Source: Ectobius pallidus
Taxonomy: Eukaryota > Arthropoda > Insecta > Blattodea > Ectobiidae
Assembly: GCA_964059195.1 (NCBI GenBank)
Contig: CAXKWD010000007.1
Location: 156,845,269-156,909,268 of the forward strand
Direction: 5' to 3'
DNA: 64,000 bases
Part shown: one piece after another, positions 22,228 to 33,639 of the stretch
Numbering within the stretch: position 1 is the stretch's first letter
How the letters are laid out: the number at the start of each line of letters is the position of its first letter
The notes under the pieces: generated by a model
The model's input: the letters and a program-made list of their open reading frames with translations, nothing else
What the model was told of the DNA's origin: nothing
The model's database searches: none
Position numbers and translations under genes: made by a program

Positions 22228-22662
22228 CAGCGTTTCTCAACCTATGGTCCGCAGAGTGGTCCGCGGACCACCAGATGGTGGTGACTTAATGTATCTGCTG
22301 ATCTTCGACTAAATTTGACTAATATTGAGCCATATATCCAGGAACTCTGCAGGAGGCGACAAGCTCAACCGTCTCATTAAAAGTGAGCAATAACATAATT
22401 CTTAATTATATTATCAAATTGGTAATAAGCATTAAACTGTCAATAGTTTACTTCCAATTCAATAACTGTGTTTCCGTTGAATAAAAAAAATGTATTTAGA
22501 TTTATTTCGTTATAATGACCTATAATTAATACCCCAAATATTAAGAATTTAGGCCTACATAAAGCCTACTTTTAAAAGTGGGATGTAAAATTAGGGGCCC
22601 TTAATTTTTTTTTTTTTTTACATTTTAGAGGTCCTCGGGTTCAAAAAGGTTGAGAAACGCTG
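22228..22662. mobile_element. hAT MITE (ends CAGCGTTTCTCAACCT / AGGTTGAGAAACGCTG)
   Basis: 16-bp inverted ends with flanks TCTCTGAG / TCTTAGAG (6 of 8 matches). The surrounding DNA (GTTTAAGTTGGCATGTC ... TCTTAGAGTATAGTAAAC) recurs uninterrupted at about 42900-42930, a paralogous empty site supporting TCTTAGAG as the target. Confidence 0.85.
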
Positions 22663-22670
22663 TCTTAGAG

Positions 22671-23248
22671 TATAGTAAACAAATTTACTAGCTAGTTTTT
22701 CAATGCTAAATTAGCGTAAAATGTTATTTTCTTTAGTTCAACATTTAAAAATGTTCCATGGTTGGACCCCCTTGCCCCCTACTGCCAAAATCTAGCAGAA
22801 ATATGAACTTCGAAATCTGCTGATCCAAAAGGAATTTTTGTTGCATAGAAATGCACAGTAACTGAAACCTTTTCAATACAAACTGGCGTTGGGCCCCTCT
22901 TGGATTGCGGGATTCAATTGTTCTGAGTGTAATGAGATAGCCTGTGCATAGCTGGTGGGCGTTTCCAGATCAGATTATCCGCTTTATGACCGTCCTTCAA
23001 CAGTTTGCGTCTCTTCAATTAATTTATTCAAGCCGTTACCTTACCTGGGCGTGACATGACAACCATTTCTAATCTGACACAGATATATTCTCTACGTACT
23101 TCTTCCAGTTTCTCATGTTTGTGATTTTTAAGCAGATGTTCCTACAGATGACTTTGTTTGTTTTATGTTTAAGTGGGCACTCACAAAATTTTCCCCACCC
23201 TAAGCATGGACGTTGCTTCACATTCTGGGCCCTGTTTCATAGAACTTG
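22671..23248. other. Unclassified repeat-derived and intergenic sequence
   Basis: 22671-22790 is homologous to 42925-43030 within the 42485-43359 element. The rest has no recognised content. Confidence 0.5.
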
Positions 23249-23256
23249 CTAATAAT

Positions 23257-23970
23257 CAGGGCCCGGATTCTAATGACATGTCATCTTTTTATTGATGCTG
23301 CTTAGACATTGCCAACTTGTGGATAAATCCTAATCATGGATTCTAAGATTATAAAAATACATTTTAATAGGTCATTTTTTGTCATTTTATGCAATTTTAT
23401 ATTTTTAGGGCATTTATTTCAATTTTAGGTCATTATTTAGTCATTTTATTCCTTATTTAGTCATTTTCATGTATTTACATTGAGTGTATTAACTTTTTTT
23501 TCGTCGCTAGCGGTGCTGTCTTTGAGGTGTTATTTGTTTAATGCAAGAAGGAAAAGTGTTGTCATGTCTCAGTCGGAAATACGCCAAAATTTTGTATTAT
23601 ATTACTACTGTTATTAGATTGACTTGGCCACCTGCTTGGATTTGAGAGTGCAAACTACTGTTTACCCTCAATAAACAACAATATAATCCGGCAGACCACA
23701 CAAGGAAATGCCGAATTTTGACTCGCCAGTGCCTCAGTGCCAGTATGAATTTCCGTGAGAAAAGAATATTCGCAACATTACAGTTATTTACAGTTTTTAC
23801 AATTATGTAGAAACTAGTCTATAACTTTGTGTTTACAGTAATAATTTTTTATAAACAAAATATCAGTTTTTAGGTAATTTTTTATAATTATTAAGTCATT
23901 TCCTTTCAAATTTAGGGTCATTTTATAGGTCATTTTCAAACAAATTTAGGTCATCAGAATCCGGGCCCTG
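23257..23970. mobile_element. hAT-type element with TIR CAGGGCCCGGATTCTAATGA (CCTAAAA-word family)
   Basis: Perfect 8-bp duplication CTAATAAT (23249-23256 and 23971-23978). Ends CAGGGCCCGGATTCTAATGA and TCATCAGAATCCGGGCCCTG. The interior repeats TTTTAGGTCATT, ATTTAGTCATTTTA and similar words near both ends. No transposase frame. Confidence 0.9.
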
Positions 23971-24916
23971 CTAATAATATTAGTTAATTATTTTAGAACT
24001 TATAATATTATTTATTAGTTAATAAAATCTTGTTTCATAGAGATATGAACACTACTGATAAAATCTCTTCCCTAATATTATTCATTTATTAGTCAGCTGA
24101 TAGATTTGGAGGTGACACGCTACTAATAATATCAGAAAGGTTCCTCTTCTGATTGAAACTGAGCTATGTAGTGCAAATACTGTGGATTTATATTTATAGT
24201 TTTAGCCAGAACTTCAGTATTTCAGTTATTTACAGTGAAACCTCTCTTAACGGACACTCCTTCTTAGCGGACACCCCTCCTTTACGGACGATTTTTCTGG
24301 CCCCTAGGTCACTATAATGAAACTTCATAATAATTAACCCCTCTAAGACGGACACTCTATATTACGGACACGGACACAAAAAAATCCACTTAAAAAGCCT
24401 CTTCAAACCTCTCTTAACGGACACTTGACGAGAAAATCATATATCTACAGCAGGCTTGGCAAGCAATGCACTGAGAGTGCGAAGTTCTCTACCCCTACAC
24501 TCGCCCCATTCCCATTCCTTCCACCTGAGAGGTAGGCAGACTCGTGACGCATGCCTCAGTGGCGGTACCTCAGATATTGGAGGAGATATCTATTAATTAA
24601 TGAAATGAATATTTCTTGAACTGCTGAAGAGTTGGCAAGGAAGGCACAAAGAGATGTAATGGGACATCTAGGTACCATGAGGAAAGACGCAATGGCAACG
24701 TTGAAGCACAGTTCTAATATTCTAGCCAAGCCTTCAGCTCAGAGAAGCAGGTCTATACAATTAACATTATTTACTAACTAGTTCTACTTATTTTCCTTAT
24801 GTTACTAGTGGCATTTAAGTGGTTTCTACACCGTAATTCTCAAAATAAACGTCACAATTTAGCTGAATAGTGTAGTGAAATTATTTAAACGTACATTATT
24901 ACATATTGGCGTATTC

Positions 24917-26500
24917 TTAATGGCACTGTGTTGATTTAGACAGTTGGCATCTTTTTAGTCTCTTTGCAGATATTATCTTTTTAATATCCGACTGCAAACT
25001 CGATGAACTTAAACATAGAACACATCGTAGATATTCATAAGAAATGTGACTGCCCAGCAAGCTCTTGTTCAAGGTCAATAGGCTGAAAAGTTGTTCAAAT
25101 TGATAAGTAGTATCAAACATGGCCAGTAATTTAGTTGCAAAAAGGCGCAGCTTGGGAAATGTTTTCGGCAGTGAAGTGTATAAATCCAAACCAAGTTTTC
25201 CTGAACTGCGCAATGGTGTGCTGCTTTGAAGGTTAATTGATTCCAATTGCAGTTCGTCATGGCCCACCAAAGGATCATAATGTAAATGGATTTTCGAAAA
25301 GCCTGCAGTCATTGTCGAACGCTTGCACGACTACAAATTTGTCTGAGAAAGCTCCTGATAACTCCTGTAATAGTGCCACATATTTTTCTTTCATATCAAG
25401 CAATTCATCTTTCATAACCGATTTTAAGGATGGGAAATGGTGCAATATTTAATTTCTGATTGAATGCTTTCACACAGTCTGTTAAAACTTAAATGTACAA
25501 TCGCGTTGTGTTTAACTTCATTTACGTGAACCGTTAAATCGCTTAAGAACGCTGAATCACAAACAAAGATATCATTTTTAAGTTCTGGAACTATGTATTT
25601 CCGTAGATCATTCTTTGCAACATTTTGCCACTGGTTAGCCATCTTACCTGGCAGAAGTATGGCAAATCCAAGTATTCGGAATCTGAGAGTATCAGAATTT
25701 CCTGAAATTGTCTATGCCGCAGAGCATGCGCTCTGATTAGATCCAGAATCTTAACACAAATATTCATTACGTTATTCAAAGTAGCTGATTTTGCACACAG
25801 TGCTTCCCTGTGAAAAATGCAGTGAATGGCTACAAAGCTATTAGAGGGAAATCCATTTTTACAAAGGAATTTTCGCAGTCTCACTATTAGACCCATTTCT
25901 GTTCCCACCATTGCTGGAGCCCCATCTGTAGCTACGCAGACCATCTAGTCCCATTCAAGCTTAAACTTTCACGCTATCATCATCACTGCCTCAAAAAATC
26001 TTCACCGCGTGCGTGATCTTTCATTGAATAAATTTCCAGCAGTTCCTCCATCACAACTAATTCTGTAACACAGCAAATTGAGCAGTATCTTTATTTTCAG
26101 TAGTTTTGTCCATGGCACCGGTCATGGAAACCACCATTAACGGCCGTGGGTGTCGGCATGCTGACCACATGCCCCCAATCCTGCCATCTGCCTATAGGTA
26201 GATGACGCAGCGGTCGGGTGGTAGGCTTTGTCCCTTCGAGGATGTCGCGCCACGGAGTTTTAGTTTTTTTGTCCATGGCAAGGGAAAATGAGCAGTGTCT
26301 ATCAACCGTTTCTCCAAACTTTTGCCCAGGTCAACAATTCTGTTGGTAATAGAACCTCGTCTTAGGTTCCAACATGAGCCGAATTGATATGCCTCCTGAT
26401 GGTAAAGCTTGTAATGTAGTCAATAATAGTAGGACATATCAAACCCTGTGCTTTATAATCTTCAAGAAAAAAAAATACTTGTTCTCCAGTCCCGATTAAA
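24917..26500 (-). pseudogene. hAT transposase pseudogene (SCAND3/ZBED5-like)
   Basis: Three minus-strand frames in order. 25944-25591: VCVATDGAPAMVGTEMGLIV, FVAIHCIFHREALCAK, RHRQFQEIL, VRWLTSGKML. 25642-25424: VHVNEVKHNAIVHLSF. 25312-24917: LPKTFPKLRLFATKLLAMFD and YQFEQLFSLLTLNKSLL, the C-terminal dimerisation (hATC) region. 5' of these (25945-26500) the frame is degenerate and is split by a SINE. The DGAPAM motif and the C-terminal block are hallmarks of the hAT branch domesticated in vertebrates as SCAND3/ZBED5/GTF2IRD2. Frameshifts between blocks make it inactive. Confidence 0.85.
26118..26266 (+). mobile_element. SINE family 2, 3'-terminal copy inserted in hAT
   Basis: Flanked by a perfect 14-bp target duplication TTTTGTCCATGGCA (26104-26117 and 26267-26280). 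The body (GCTGACCACATGCCCCCAAT, CTTTGTCCCTTCGAGGATGT, GAGTTTTAG) matches the 3' part of the full-length SINE at 51544-51830. It lacks the tRNA-like head. Confidence 0.9.
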
Positions 26501-27291
26501 TACTCTTCGTTCATTCATGTTGCACACAAGCCAGCACTGAACAGGATTACTGCCACGCGACTAGTCACTGAGTCAACCGGTTTAGTTGTCATTACCTCAC
26601 TGCTGAAATAGAGTAGTGGGGACGAGAGGGAGGGTAACTTCGCGCCTTCAGTGCCTTCGTTCCCGACCCTGATCTACAGTATACTGTACTGTATTGTAAT
26701 GAACTTCTTTTCTTCTTTTGTTGACTTAGTTTTGACGCAGACTGTAGTTATTGGAATGTAGGCCTAAAGTGGCCTACAGTATAACATATCTGTGTAATGG
26801 ATTTGTGTAAACTAAAGAGATTTTCATCTACTTTATAACACTCTCGTGTAAGTACTGTACTGTAGATTATTTTACTCCAGAATGTTTTAACCTCTCTAGA
26901 GCGGACACCCCTTTATAACGGACGATTTTTACGGTCCCAGACATGTCCGTTATAGAGAGGTTTCACTGTATTTTGGGCTTGGCTATTACAGCCTCCATAA
27001 AACAAACAATAGAAGTAAATATTTCTGAAGATTTATTTGTTGCAAAATGGAATCATAAAGCTTGATATTATTGCATTATAATTCTGACATATGTTTTAAA
27101 ACTATTTCTCGAGAAATTACACAAATATTTTGGAATAAGAATATAATCCATAAAGTTGGAATTTGTTAACATATCGTAATGTTTTCAAGTTTTTCCCACT
27201 TTTGTCCGGTATTTACAGTTTTTCCCACTGGGATGGTATATATTAGTTTTGGACGGGAAAATGCCAACTCTGCTGCGAGGACCGTCTATTA

Positions 27292-27750
27292 CAGTGGTTC
27301 CCAAACTATTGGTCGCGGGTGGGTCGCGGGAGCAATTTCGGTGGGTCGCGAAAACGGAGGGAAAAATTAAACTTGTTTTCAATATGAGAAAAGAGTGTTT
27401 AATTTTAAGAATCCAAACAACTTTCACAGCTGAAGGAAACTGACATTGCTACCAAGTACAAAGTTAATAACTAAATCTATTTATAGAAACATAAAAATAA
27501 AGTTTCACAAATCTCATTAATTTTTTTAAAAATAAAATGCACTATTTGGACAATGTTCTTTATTGAAATAAACTTTACCATTTTTAGTTCAACTGTGTTT
27601 TCTCAGCAGGGCATTTGAACACAATAAAACTGTTGAAAGGCATATGAAAAACATATAGCCTACATTGGTTATCGTTATGTAATAGTGGGTCGCGAAAAAA
27701 AATTTCTAGGTGAAGGTGGGTCCCAGGACAAAAAAGTTAGGGAACCGCTG
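27292..27750. mobile_element. hAT MITE (ends CAGTGGTTCCCAAACT / AGGGAACCGCTGG)
   Basis: Perfect 8-bp duplication GTCTATTA (27284-27291 and 27751-27758). Subterminal GGGTCGCGGG / GTGGGTCGCGAAA words occur near both ends. Only pseudo-frames cross it. Confidence 0.9.
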
Positions 27751-27826
27751 GTCTATTAGATGTTGTTGCACGGAGGCCATGGTTTTTACATTCATTTGTT
27801 CAGATTTGACGCATTTCCATTACATC

Positions 27827-28305
27827 CATAGGCGTAACCAGGCCGACCATATGGGCGGGGGGTTATAACGTCTGGGGGAGGGGGGTCCGGGGGTCCTCCC
27901 CCGGAAAATTTTAAAAATGAAGATGCAAAATAACGAGTTTTAAGCTTCCGGGGGCCCTCCCCTGGAGAATTTTAAAAATGAAGACTCAAAATAACGAGTT
28001 TTAAGCTTCCGGGGGCCACCCCCGGAAAATTTTAAAAATTAAGACGCAAAATAACGAGTTTTAAGCTTCGACCCCCGGAAAATTTTAATTATTAAGACGC
28101 AAAATAACGAGTTTTAAGCTTCCGGGGGTTAACCCCCGGAAAATTTTAAAAATTAAGACGCAAAATAACGAGTTTTAAGCTTGCCACGCTTTATACTTGT
28201 ATTAAGTAATTTATGGGCAGACTTAAAAAAATTATACAATTTTCCTTTTTCTAATCAATGGGGGGGGGGTTCAAACCCCCAAAACCCCCCCTCGGTACGC
28301 CTATG
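27827..28305 (-). mobile_element. hAT-like element with a 61-bp minisatellite, copy 2 (five units)
   Basis: Perfect 8-bp duplication ATTACATC (27819-27826 and 28306-28313). Ends CATAGGCGTAACCAGG and CCTCGGTACGCCTATG. Five tandem units of about 61 bp (core AAAATAACGAGTTTTAAGCT) separated by CCCCCGG hairpins. It is the inverted counterpart of 1844-2195, which has three units, so unit number varies between copies. Confidence 0.9.
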
Positions 28306-28313
28306 ATTACATC

Positions 28314-28815
28314 TACAAGTATTTCCGTTGTATGAGGTGTTAACAATTTCCCCCCCCCCCCCAATAAGACGGAATTGAAAGACGTTTTCAACTGAGCTTA
28401 GGAAACCAGATTCAGAAAAAAACGTTATGGAATTTCTGATTAACCCAACTGCAGTTTCAGTGCCGGGGGCAAACTGTTTGGTCATCTAGGCGTGGTGGCT
28501 AATCTACTATACTAGGGAGCCCACTTATTTGGCAATTGTCACGGTTTAAGGATTAGCAAGGAGACCTTGGTAAATTGAATTATATTGTGGTCAGTCCGTT
28601 CCACACTCATGTTCCAAAAACGTGTTTGTAGTTGTAATACTGTACGATAATATATCACAGATGCTGTATTTGAAAATTCGTGGGGTTTATTTACATTCGT
28701 TTTCACCGACAAATTTGTTTTAAAATTTTGATTAGCTTCAAATTATTATTTATTTCACGAACAAGATTTGGTTTTAACATCGGGTGTAGTTTATGGTTGA
28801 CACCCTTTTACTTGG
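28314..28815. other. Intergenic sequence, nothing recognised
   Basis: Contains a C homopolymer (about 28351) and short frames only. Confidence 0.4.
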
Positions 28816-29476
28816 CTTATAAGTAGACTTCGGACTTTTAGGTCGCTAAAAATGCTGTTTTAGGTACCTAAAGTAGGCTCTAAAAATGGGAAAATAGGTT
28901 TTAAAAATCGTAAAGTAGTCTCTTAAAAAAACGTTTAAGTTGCCAATTTTCTGAAATATCTCAATTGCAATGTAGAATATTATATTTATTGAAGTCACTA
29001 TTAATAAATAATCTTGATAAAACACAGATATAGACCTATGGTACACAGAATTATATATAGCTATTACTAGGGTCTGTATTACTACCACAACAGTGAAAAC
29101 CTAATCCCTGCGCCCAGAAGCTAATTCAACCCCTTGTATCCCTCAGTTATTCAGAGAACTAAGGTTTTTTTATTATACTGGATGTGGGAGTCGGGAGAAA
29201 AACGCTACATTTTCTTGGGAATTCCAAGGAATTTTTCTACTGAAGACAAAACATTCCTTATTATTTAACCACGTCACAAATGTGTCATGTACTGCACATT
29301 CCGAGCTAAAAAAATTAGTACGAACTGAAAATAAATGTTAGAATTTATAATAAAAAATTACTTATTTTGAACTTTAGAGGAAAAACAAGGAAAAAGGCAA
29401 TATTAGGCTCTAACTTAAAAATAGGCTGTTTTAGGTCCTATAAAAGTATCAGTTTTAGGCATAGTCATTATGAAAC

Positions 29477-29830
29477 ATGCATATACAAGAGAATATTATA
29501 GGAGAAAAATTCCTCCGGCACTGGGACTTGAACCCAGGACCTTTGGCTATTCGCGCCAATGCTCTACCAACTGAGCTAAGCCGGAGCTCAATTCACAGCG
29601 CCAGATGGAACTTCTCTCCTATGACTGATTGCCCTAATGGTCTACCTCACAGACAGACAAGTTATGTCATATGCAGTACTGTGAGGCACACTAAGTAGTG
29701 ATTTTTGTGACCGGGCTCCCACTGTTATTGTACAGTTAACATTCAAGATAGATATACAAGCAAAGGTCCTGGGTTCAAGTCCCAGTGCCGGAGGAATTTT
29801 TCTCCTATAATATTCTCATGTAGTGTCCAA
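29477..29830. repeat. Fold-back repeat with tRNA-like arms
   Basis: The left arm (..GAATATTATAGGAGAAAAAT..CCTTTGG) and right arm (CAAAGG..ATTTTTCTCCTATAATATTC) are inverted over about 70 bp. The left arm holds a whole tRNA-like cloverleaf on the minus strand; the right arm holds only its 3' half on the plus strand. Confidence 0.75.
29513..29586 (-). tRNA. tRNA-like cloverleaf (probably a tRNA-derived repeat, not a functional gene)
   Basis: On the minus strand a 7-bp acceptor stem CTCCGGC/GCCGGAG, D stem GCTC/GAGC with AGTTGGTA loop, anticodon stem TTGGC/GCCAA with 7-nt loop GCGAATA, and T arm CTGGG-TTCAAGT-CCCAG all form without mismatch. The base before the would-be anticodon GAA is C where T33 is nearly invariant, and the sequence does not look like tRNA-Phe. 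Half of it is duplicated inverted at 29763-29797. A SINE-type head is more likely than a working tRNA. Confidence 0.45.
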
Positions 29831-29949
29831 CAGAGACAATAATCTGTGGCTCATGAATGCTTGTATATCTATGCATATACAAGTTTTCGTCCATATATCA
29901 CTTAAGGATTAAAATAGGTTTTTACCTAAAATCCGAAGTCTATTGATTA

Positions 29950-30652
29950 GTTATTGTCCAATTATTGTAAACGTTATTTTGATGAACAATATCCATAGCA
30001 ACTGCTAAAAATATCTCCCTTCCCCGAGACCTTCTCCTGATGACTTCACATGGCAGACAATGGCTACACACCCGTTTGCAGGGGTTGAACGTTTATGGAG
30101 CCGGCTAATAGGAGCAATGTCTTGGGATCTAATTACACCAGTCTGGACTATAACAAGGAAAGTATAATTGTGCGATTTACCTTGAACAGAGCTTCCATCT
30201 CGCCATCTTTGCACATTTAACAGTTGACAGTTATTCCTAGACATGATCTCTTGGGCTGAGGGGCGCTGATTTTCATCTTATTTGTGAGGACAGAAGGCCA
30301 TGAACTAGCTTCGGTTTTGAAGATAGATTATTTGAAGGCCGTTTACAGAAAACTGCAATAACAACAATTAAGTACCGGCCTACACGATCATGCATATTTA
30401 GCAGGTAGTTTGCGGTGTTGCCACTTTTGCTTAACTTGATCTTGAGTACAGTAGCCTCCATTAATATGTAAAACTCTTGAGTTACAACAAATTAACCTTA
30501 GCACTTATATGGAATGTTGGACTGCAGTTATAGGCTATTGGTTGCGCGAAAGTTTACCAACTATCAGTATCGTCTTAAAATCCTTTAAAAAATCTTATGT
30601 GAAACGCATAACTTCCTCTGCCCAAATAAAAGTTTTGCCTCTTAGTATTTTA
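29950..30652. other. Intergenic sequence, nothing recognised
   Basis: Two minus-strand frames of 62-79 codons (30005-30461) match no family I recognise. No RNA gene seen. Confidence 0.4.
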
Positions 30653-31146
30653 CGAGGCGCGTCCATAAAGTAAGTTTCCCTGGGCTATTTAAAGAAAAAA
30701 TAACACAATTTCATGGACATATATATTCCAACGGATACAGCAAGAGTTCAGCTATTTTTCAATATATTCGCCTCCGGAATTGAAACATTTGTCTTGCCAT
30801 GGCACCAATTTTTTAATACCCTTGTCGTAGAAGTGTGCCGCCTGGGATTTGAACCACCTCATGACAACCACCTCCACCTCTCTGTCATTCTTTGTCATTT
30901 CGTGAGGTGTAGGAAAAGATGGAAATCACTGGGAGCGAGGTCCGGGCTTTAGTGTGAATGTTTAAACACCTCTCAGCCGAACTTCTGCAGGAGACTTGCT
31001 AGGAGGTAGCCTATTTAAACATCCCTCTTACAGCCCGGACCTCGCTCCCAGTGATTTCAATCTTTTCCTACACATCAAGAAATGCTGTGTATCTGTTGGA
31101 ATATATATGTCCATGAAAGTGTGTTTTGTTTATGTAAATGGCCCCA
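30653..31146. mobile_element. Fold-back mariner-derived element, family A copy 2
   Basis: The left terminus GAGGCGCGTCCATAAAGTAA is followed by the inverted arms meeting near 30985. The plus-strand frame from about 31018 reads PSYSPDLAPSDFNLFLHIKK. The right end stops at TATGTAAATGGCCCCAG without the terminal GAGGCGCG sequence, so it is 3'-truncated or deleted. Confidence 0.8.
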
Positions 31147-31255
31147 GTCGTATATTATGTATGACATTGTCTTCACGTACGTTGGTTGTAAAAATGAAGA
31201 GAATGTTGTTACCACATCGCATCTCACAAAGAAACTGAGACACACACAGACATTC

Positions 31256-31296
<41 letters not shown>
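31256..31296. repeat. (CAGA)n microsatellite
   Basis: About ten CAGA units. Confidence 0.95.
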
Positions 31297-31299
31297 TGT

Positions 31300-32052
31300 T
31301 TCTAAAAATAATATTTTTTATTCAGGAGACCTGAAAACGTTTATTTATGTCGAAAACGCGACGTCGAATCTTGGGGCCAACACAATTCTTTGTCTACCTA
31401 TAGTACGGGTAGATTAACTATGAAGAAAATGTAAAATGCATGTAAAATTTATAGAGAAGAGTACGTGAAATAAACTATGAGCCTAATCATTGTGTTAACT
31501 GTTTTCTTTGCGGTCCGGCACGGATTTATATTTTACGGAGAAACTATGCACTCTAAAATAGAGAAACTATTGGATAAAATTATTTGTCAAGGTGAAAATT
31601 GTGTAATGATCACTAAACGCCATTTAGAGCCATTTCTGTATTTCTGATTGTAACATTACCATCGACAGTAATCTTTTCCTCTTTCTATCATGTTCATTTA
31701 ATATGCGCATAAGTTGCATAAAATGTCAGGTGAAGCAAGTGCGCATGCCTGGCCTTGCGACGATCTCTGTGAATTTAATGGACATCACTGTACTTGAAGG
31801 TGACGTTAGGTGTCTTGGAAATTACACCCTTCTGAGAATCCTGTCTTCGCCTGTCATGACACAGGAAATGTTTATATTCCTGTTTGTTTTTGCTGAGTTT
31901 ACTGTATAAGGCAGGTATATGAATTTGAAGATTACGAAGGTTGTTGTCGCCATGTTAATACATTTCGCAAAGATGATAAAGGTACTGAGGTACTGATGAG
32001 ATGATTGATAGAAGGAAAACGTTAACAAGGTGACGGCTATGACGATATTCAT
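31300..32052. other. Intergenic sequence with one dispersed repeat segment
   Basis: 31455-31525 is the inverted counterpart of 5400-5465 (GTTTTCTTTGCGGTCCGGCA). Nothing else recognised. Confidence 0.4.
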
Positions 32053-32909
32053 GATATCAATAAAATCAGGTAAACTGATATAACAACGTGCCAGTATGTT
32101 TTTGTTGAATCAATTATAAGTTTTTCTAAACAGATTAAAATCGACCATCGTCAGCAGAACTACAGATATGTGATACCTTGACAATCGCGCACTCACATAA
32201 AAATAAAATTAAAAAAATCCATGTCAAATCGGCCAGCTCCGGGGACCTCCAGAATACGAGTCCAAGGCGTTACCATTTGGCCAACTCAGTCAGTTTGACG
32301 GTGTCGTTTGATAAGCATAAGTGAAGGAATAGTGTTAACTGTCAAATTATACAGGTAGACAAAAATTAAAAAAACATGTGACTTTAATTAGTCGTTACTC
32401 TGGTAACGGTCAATCGATTAGGTGCAAAATTAATAGGCTTCTTGCCACGGACGTTATAAATGCGTATACCAAGTTTCATGAAAATCCGATCAAGCATATT
32501 TGAGTTATGGGGCCTTTTGTTATATAATTCCATAAAAATGCACTAAATTGGGCATTATTCCGGTACCGGCCAACCGAATTGGTCCAATATCAACAGACGT
32601 CTTCCCATGGACATTATAAATGTGTATACCAAGTTTCATGCAAATCCGATAAAGCATATTTGAGTTATGGCGCTTTTAAATAAAAACACTAAATTGGGTT
32701 TGACATCGGTACCGGTGAACCGATTTGGTTCAATAACAATAGGGTTCTTCCCATGGACATTATAAATGCGTGTACCAAGTTTCATGAAAATCCAATAAAG
32801 CGTATTTGAGTTATGGCGCGTACAGACACACGGACAGACAGACAGACGGACAGACATTTTTCGTCCCCCACACACAATCTCATAAAGTACAATACTGGCA
32901 CTTAATAAA
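32053..32909 (+). mobile_element. Dispersed TIR element 'M1', copy 4 (long form, three modules)
   Basis: Starts ATAAAATCAGGTAAACTGAT, then GTGCCAGTATG, and ends ATACTGGCACTTAATAA. It is the inverted counterpart of copy 3 almost along its whole length, with the same three GGTACCGG-containing modules and the captured SINE-like head near 32215-32300. The minus strand of the last module reads VCTRHNSNTLYWIFMKLGTR. Confidence 0.85.
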
Positions 32910-32984
32910 GATTACGGTGACGATGAGGCTTTGGAAATACCAGGGCTGACCACGGTAAGAATGATGACGTTGAGGATATAATAT

Positions 32985-33531
32985 ACAGGGTGTTAATGAA
33001 TAACACCGAAATATGTTACGTGTGTATAGAGGGGACATAGACAAGCAACTTTTATTAGTATATTTTTGCTCTATGCATTCAACTTTTCCTGTTACAGCAT
33101 AAAATCTCCCAGAGCATGGCCGCCACTGACTTCTAACATTTGAAAAAATACAAAACAAAGGAACTTCGTTGTCAATACTGTAGTTGTGAAGAAAAGAACT
33201 AATGCAGTGACGGCCAGTCATGTGATTAGTCTGTAAATGTTGCAGATTATGAAAACTCTAAATTATGATAAGTTTATAGGCTTAGCCGTTGATGAATGAT
33301 TAAGAATCAGGCTTTTATCGATCACTAAGAAAGCATGAAGTCAATTTAATGAAAATGTTAACCCTATTTCGCTTCAATATTGACTTATGAGCACCAAACT
33401 GTAATGTCTTTCAATGCCCTGTAGCACACACATTTTACGTCATAGAGCAGAAATCTCCTAATAAAAGTTGCTTGTCTATGTCCCCTCAATACACAGGTAA
33501 AATACTTCGGTATTATTCATTAACACTCTGT
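32985..33531. mobile_element. Fold-back MITE with about 95-bp inverted ends
   Basis: Outer ends ACAGGGTGTTAATGAATAA and TTATTCATTAACACTCTGT. The arms continue through GGGGACATAGACAAGCAACT and its complement. The flanking TAT/ATA fits a TA-type target. The interior has no transposase text that I recognise. Confidence 0.8.
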
Positions 33532-33567
33532 ATATTACGTATTTATATTAGTTGTGGACTTGATAAG

Positions 33568-33569
<2 letters not shown>

Positions 33570-33639
<70 letters not shown>

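Larger units (their letters stand above)
24451..26671 (-). mobile_element. hAT transposon nested in the pogo-like element
   Basis: Perfect 8-bp duplication ATCTACAG (24443-24450 and 26672-26679). The inverted ends share CAGG..GG.AA..A..GCACTGA and GCGAAGTT. It carries a minus-strand transposase pseudogene and an inserted SINE. It must be younger than its host. Confidence 0.9.
24233..26968. mobile_element. pogo/Tigger-like DNA transposon remnant
   Basis: TA dinucleotides (24231-24232, 26969-26970) flank inverted ends CAGTGAAACCTCTCTTAACG and ATAGAGAGGTTTCACTG. Both ends contain further copies of the CGGACAC word, as in Tigger-type termini. A frame near 24640-24780 (KAQRDVMGHLGTMRKDAMAT ... 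then stop) could be the transposase C-terminus, but that is not certain. Most of the interior is an inserted hAT. Confidence 0.8.
28824..29942. mobile_element. hAT-type element with TIR TAGACTTCGGACTTTTAGG (CCTAAAA-word family)
   Basis: Ends TAGACTTCGGACTTTTAGG and CCTAAAATCCGAAGTCTA. Flanks CTTATAAG / TTGATTAG match at 5 of 8. Near both ends the words GTTTTAGGTACCTAAAG, GGCTCTAAAAATGGG and CTGTTTTAGGTCCTA are repeated. A tRNA-like fold-back (29477-29830) is inserted inside. Confidence 0.75.

Noticed and set aside
27179..27443. Overlapping frames of 63-80 codons
   Set aside because: They straddle the end of a hAT MITE on both strands and show no motifs.
31256..31296. CRISPR-like array
   Set aside because: Simple CAGA repeat without spacers.
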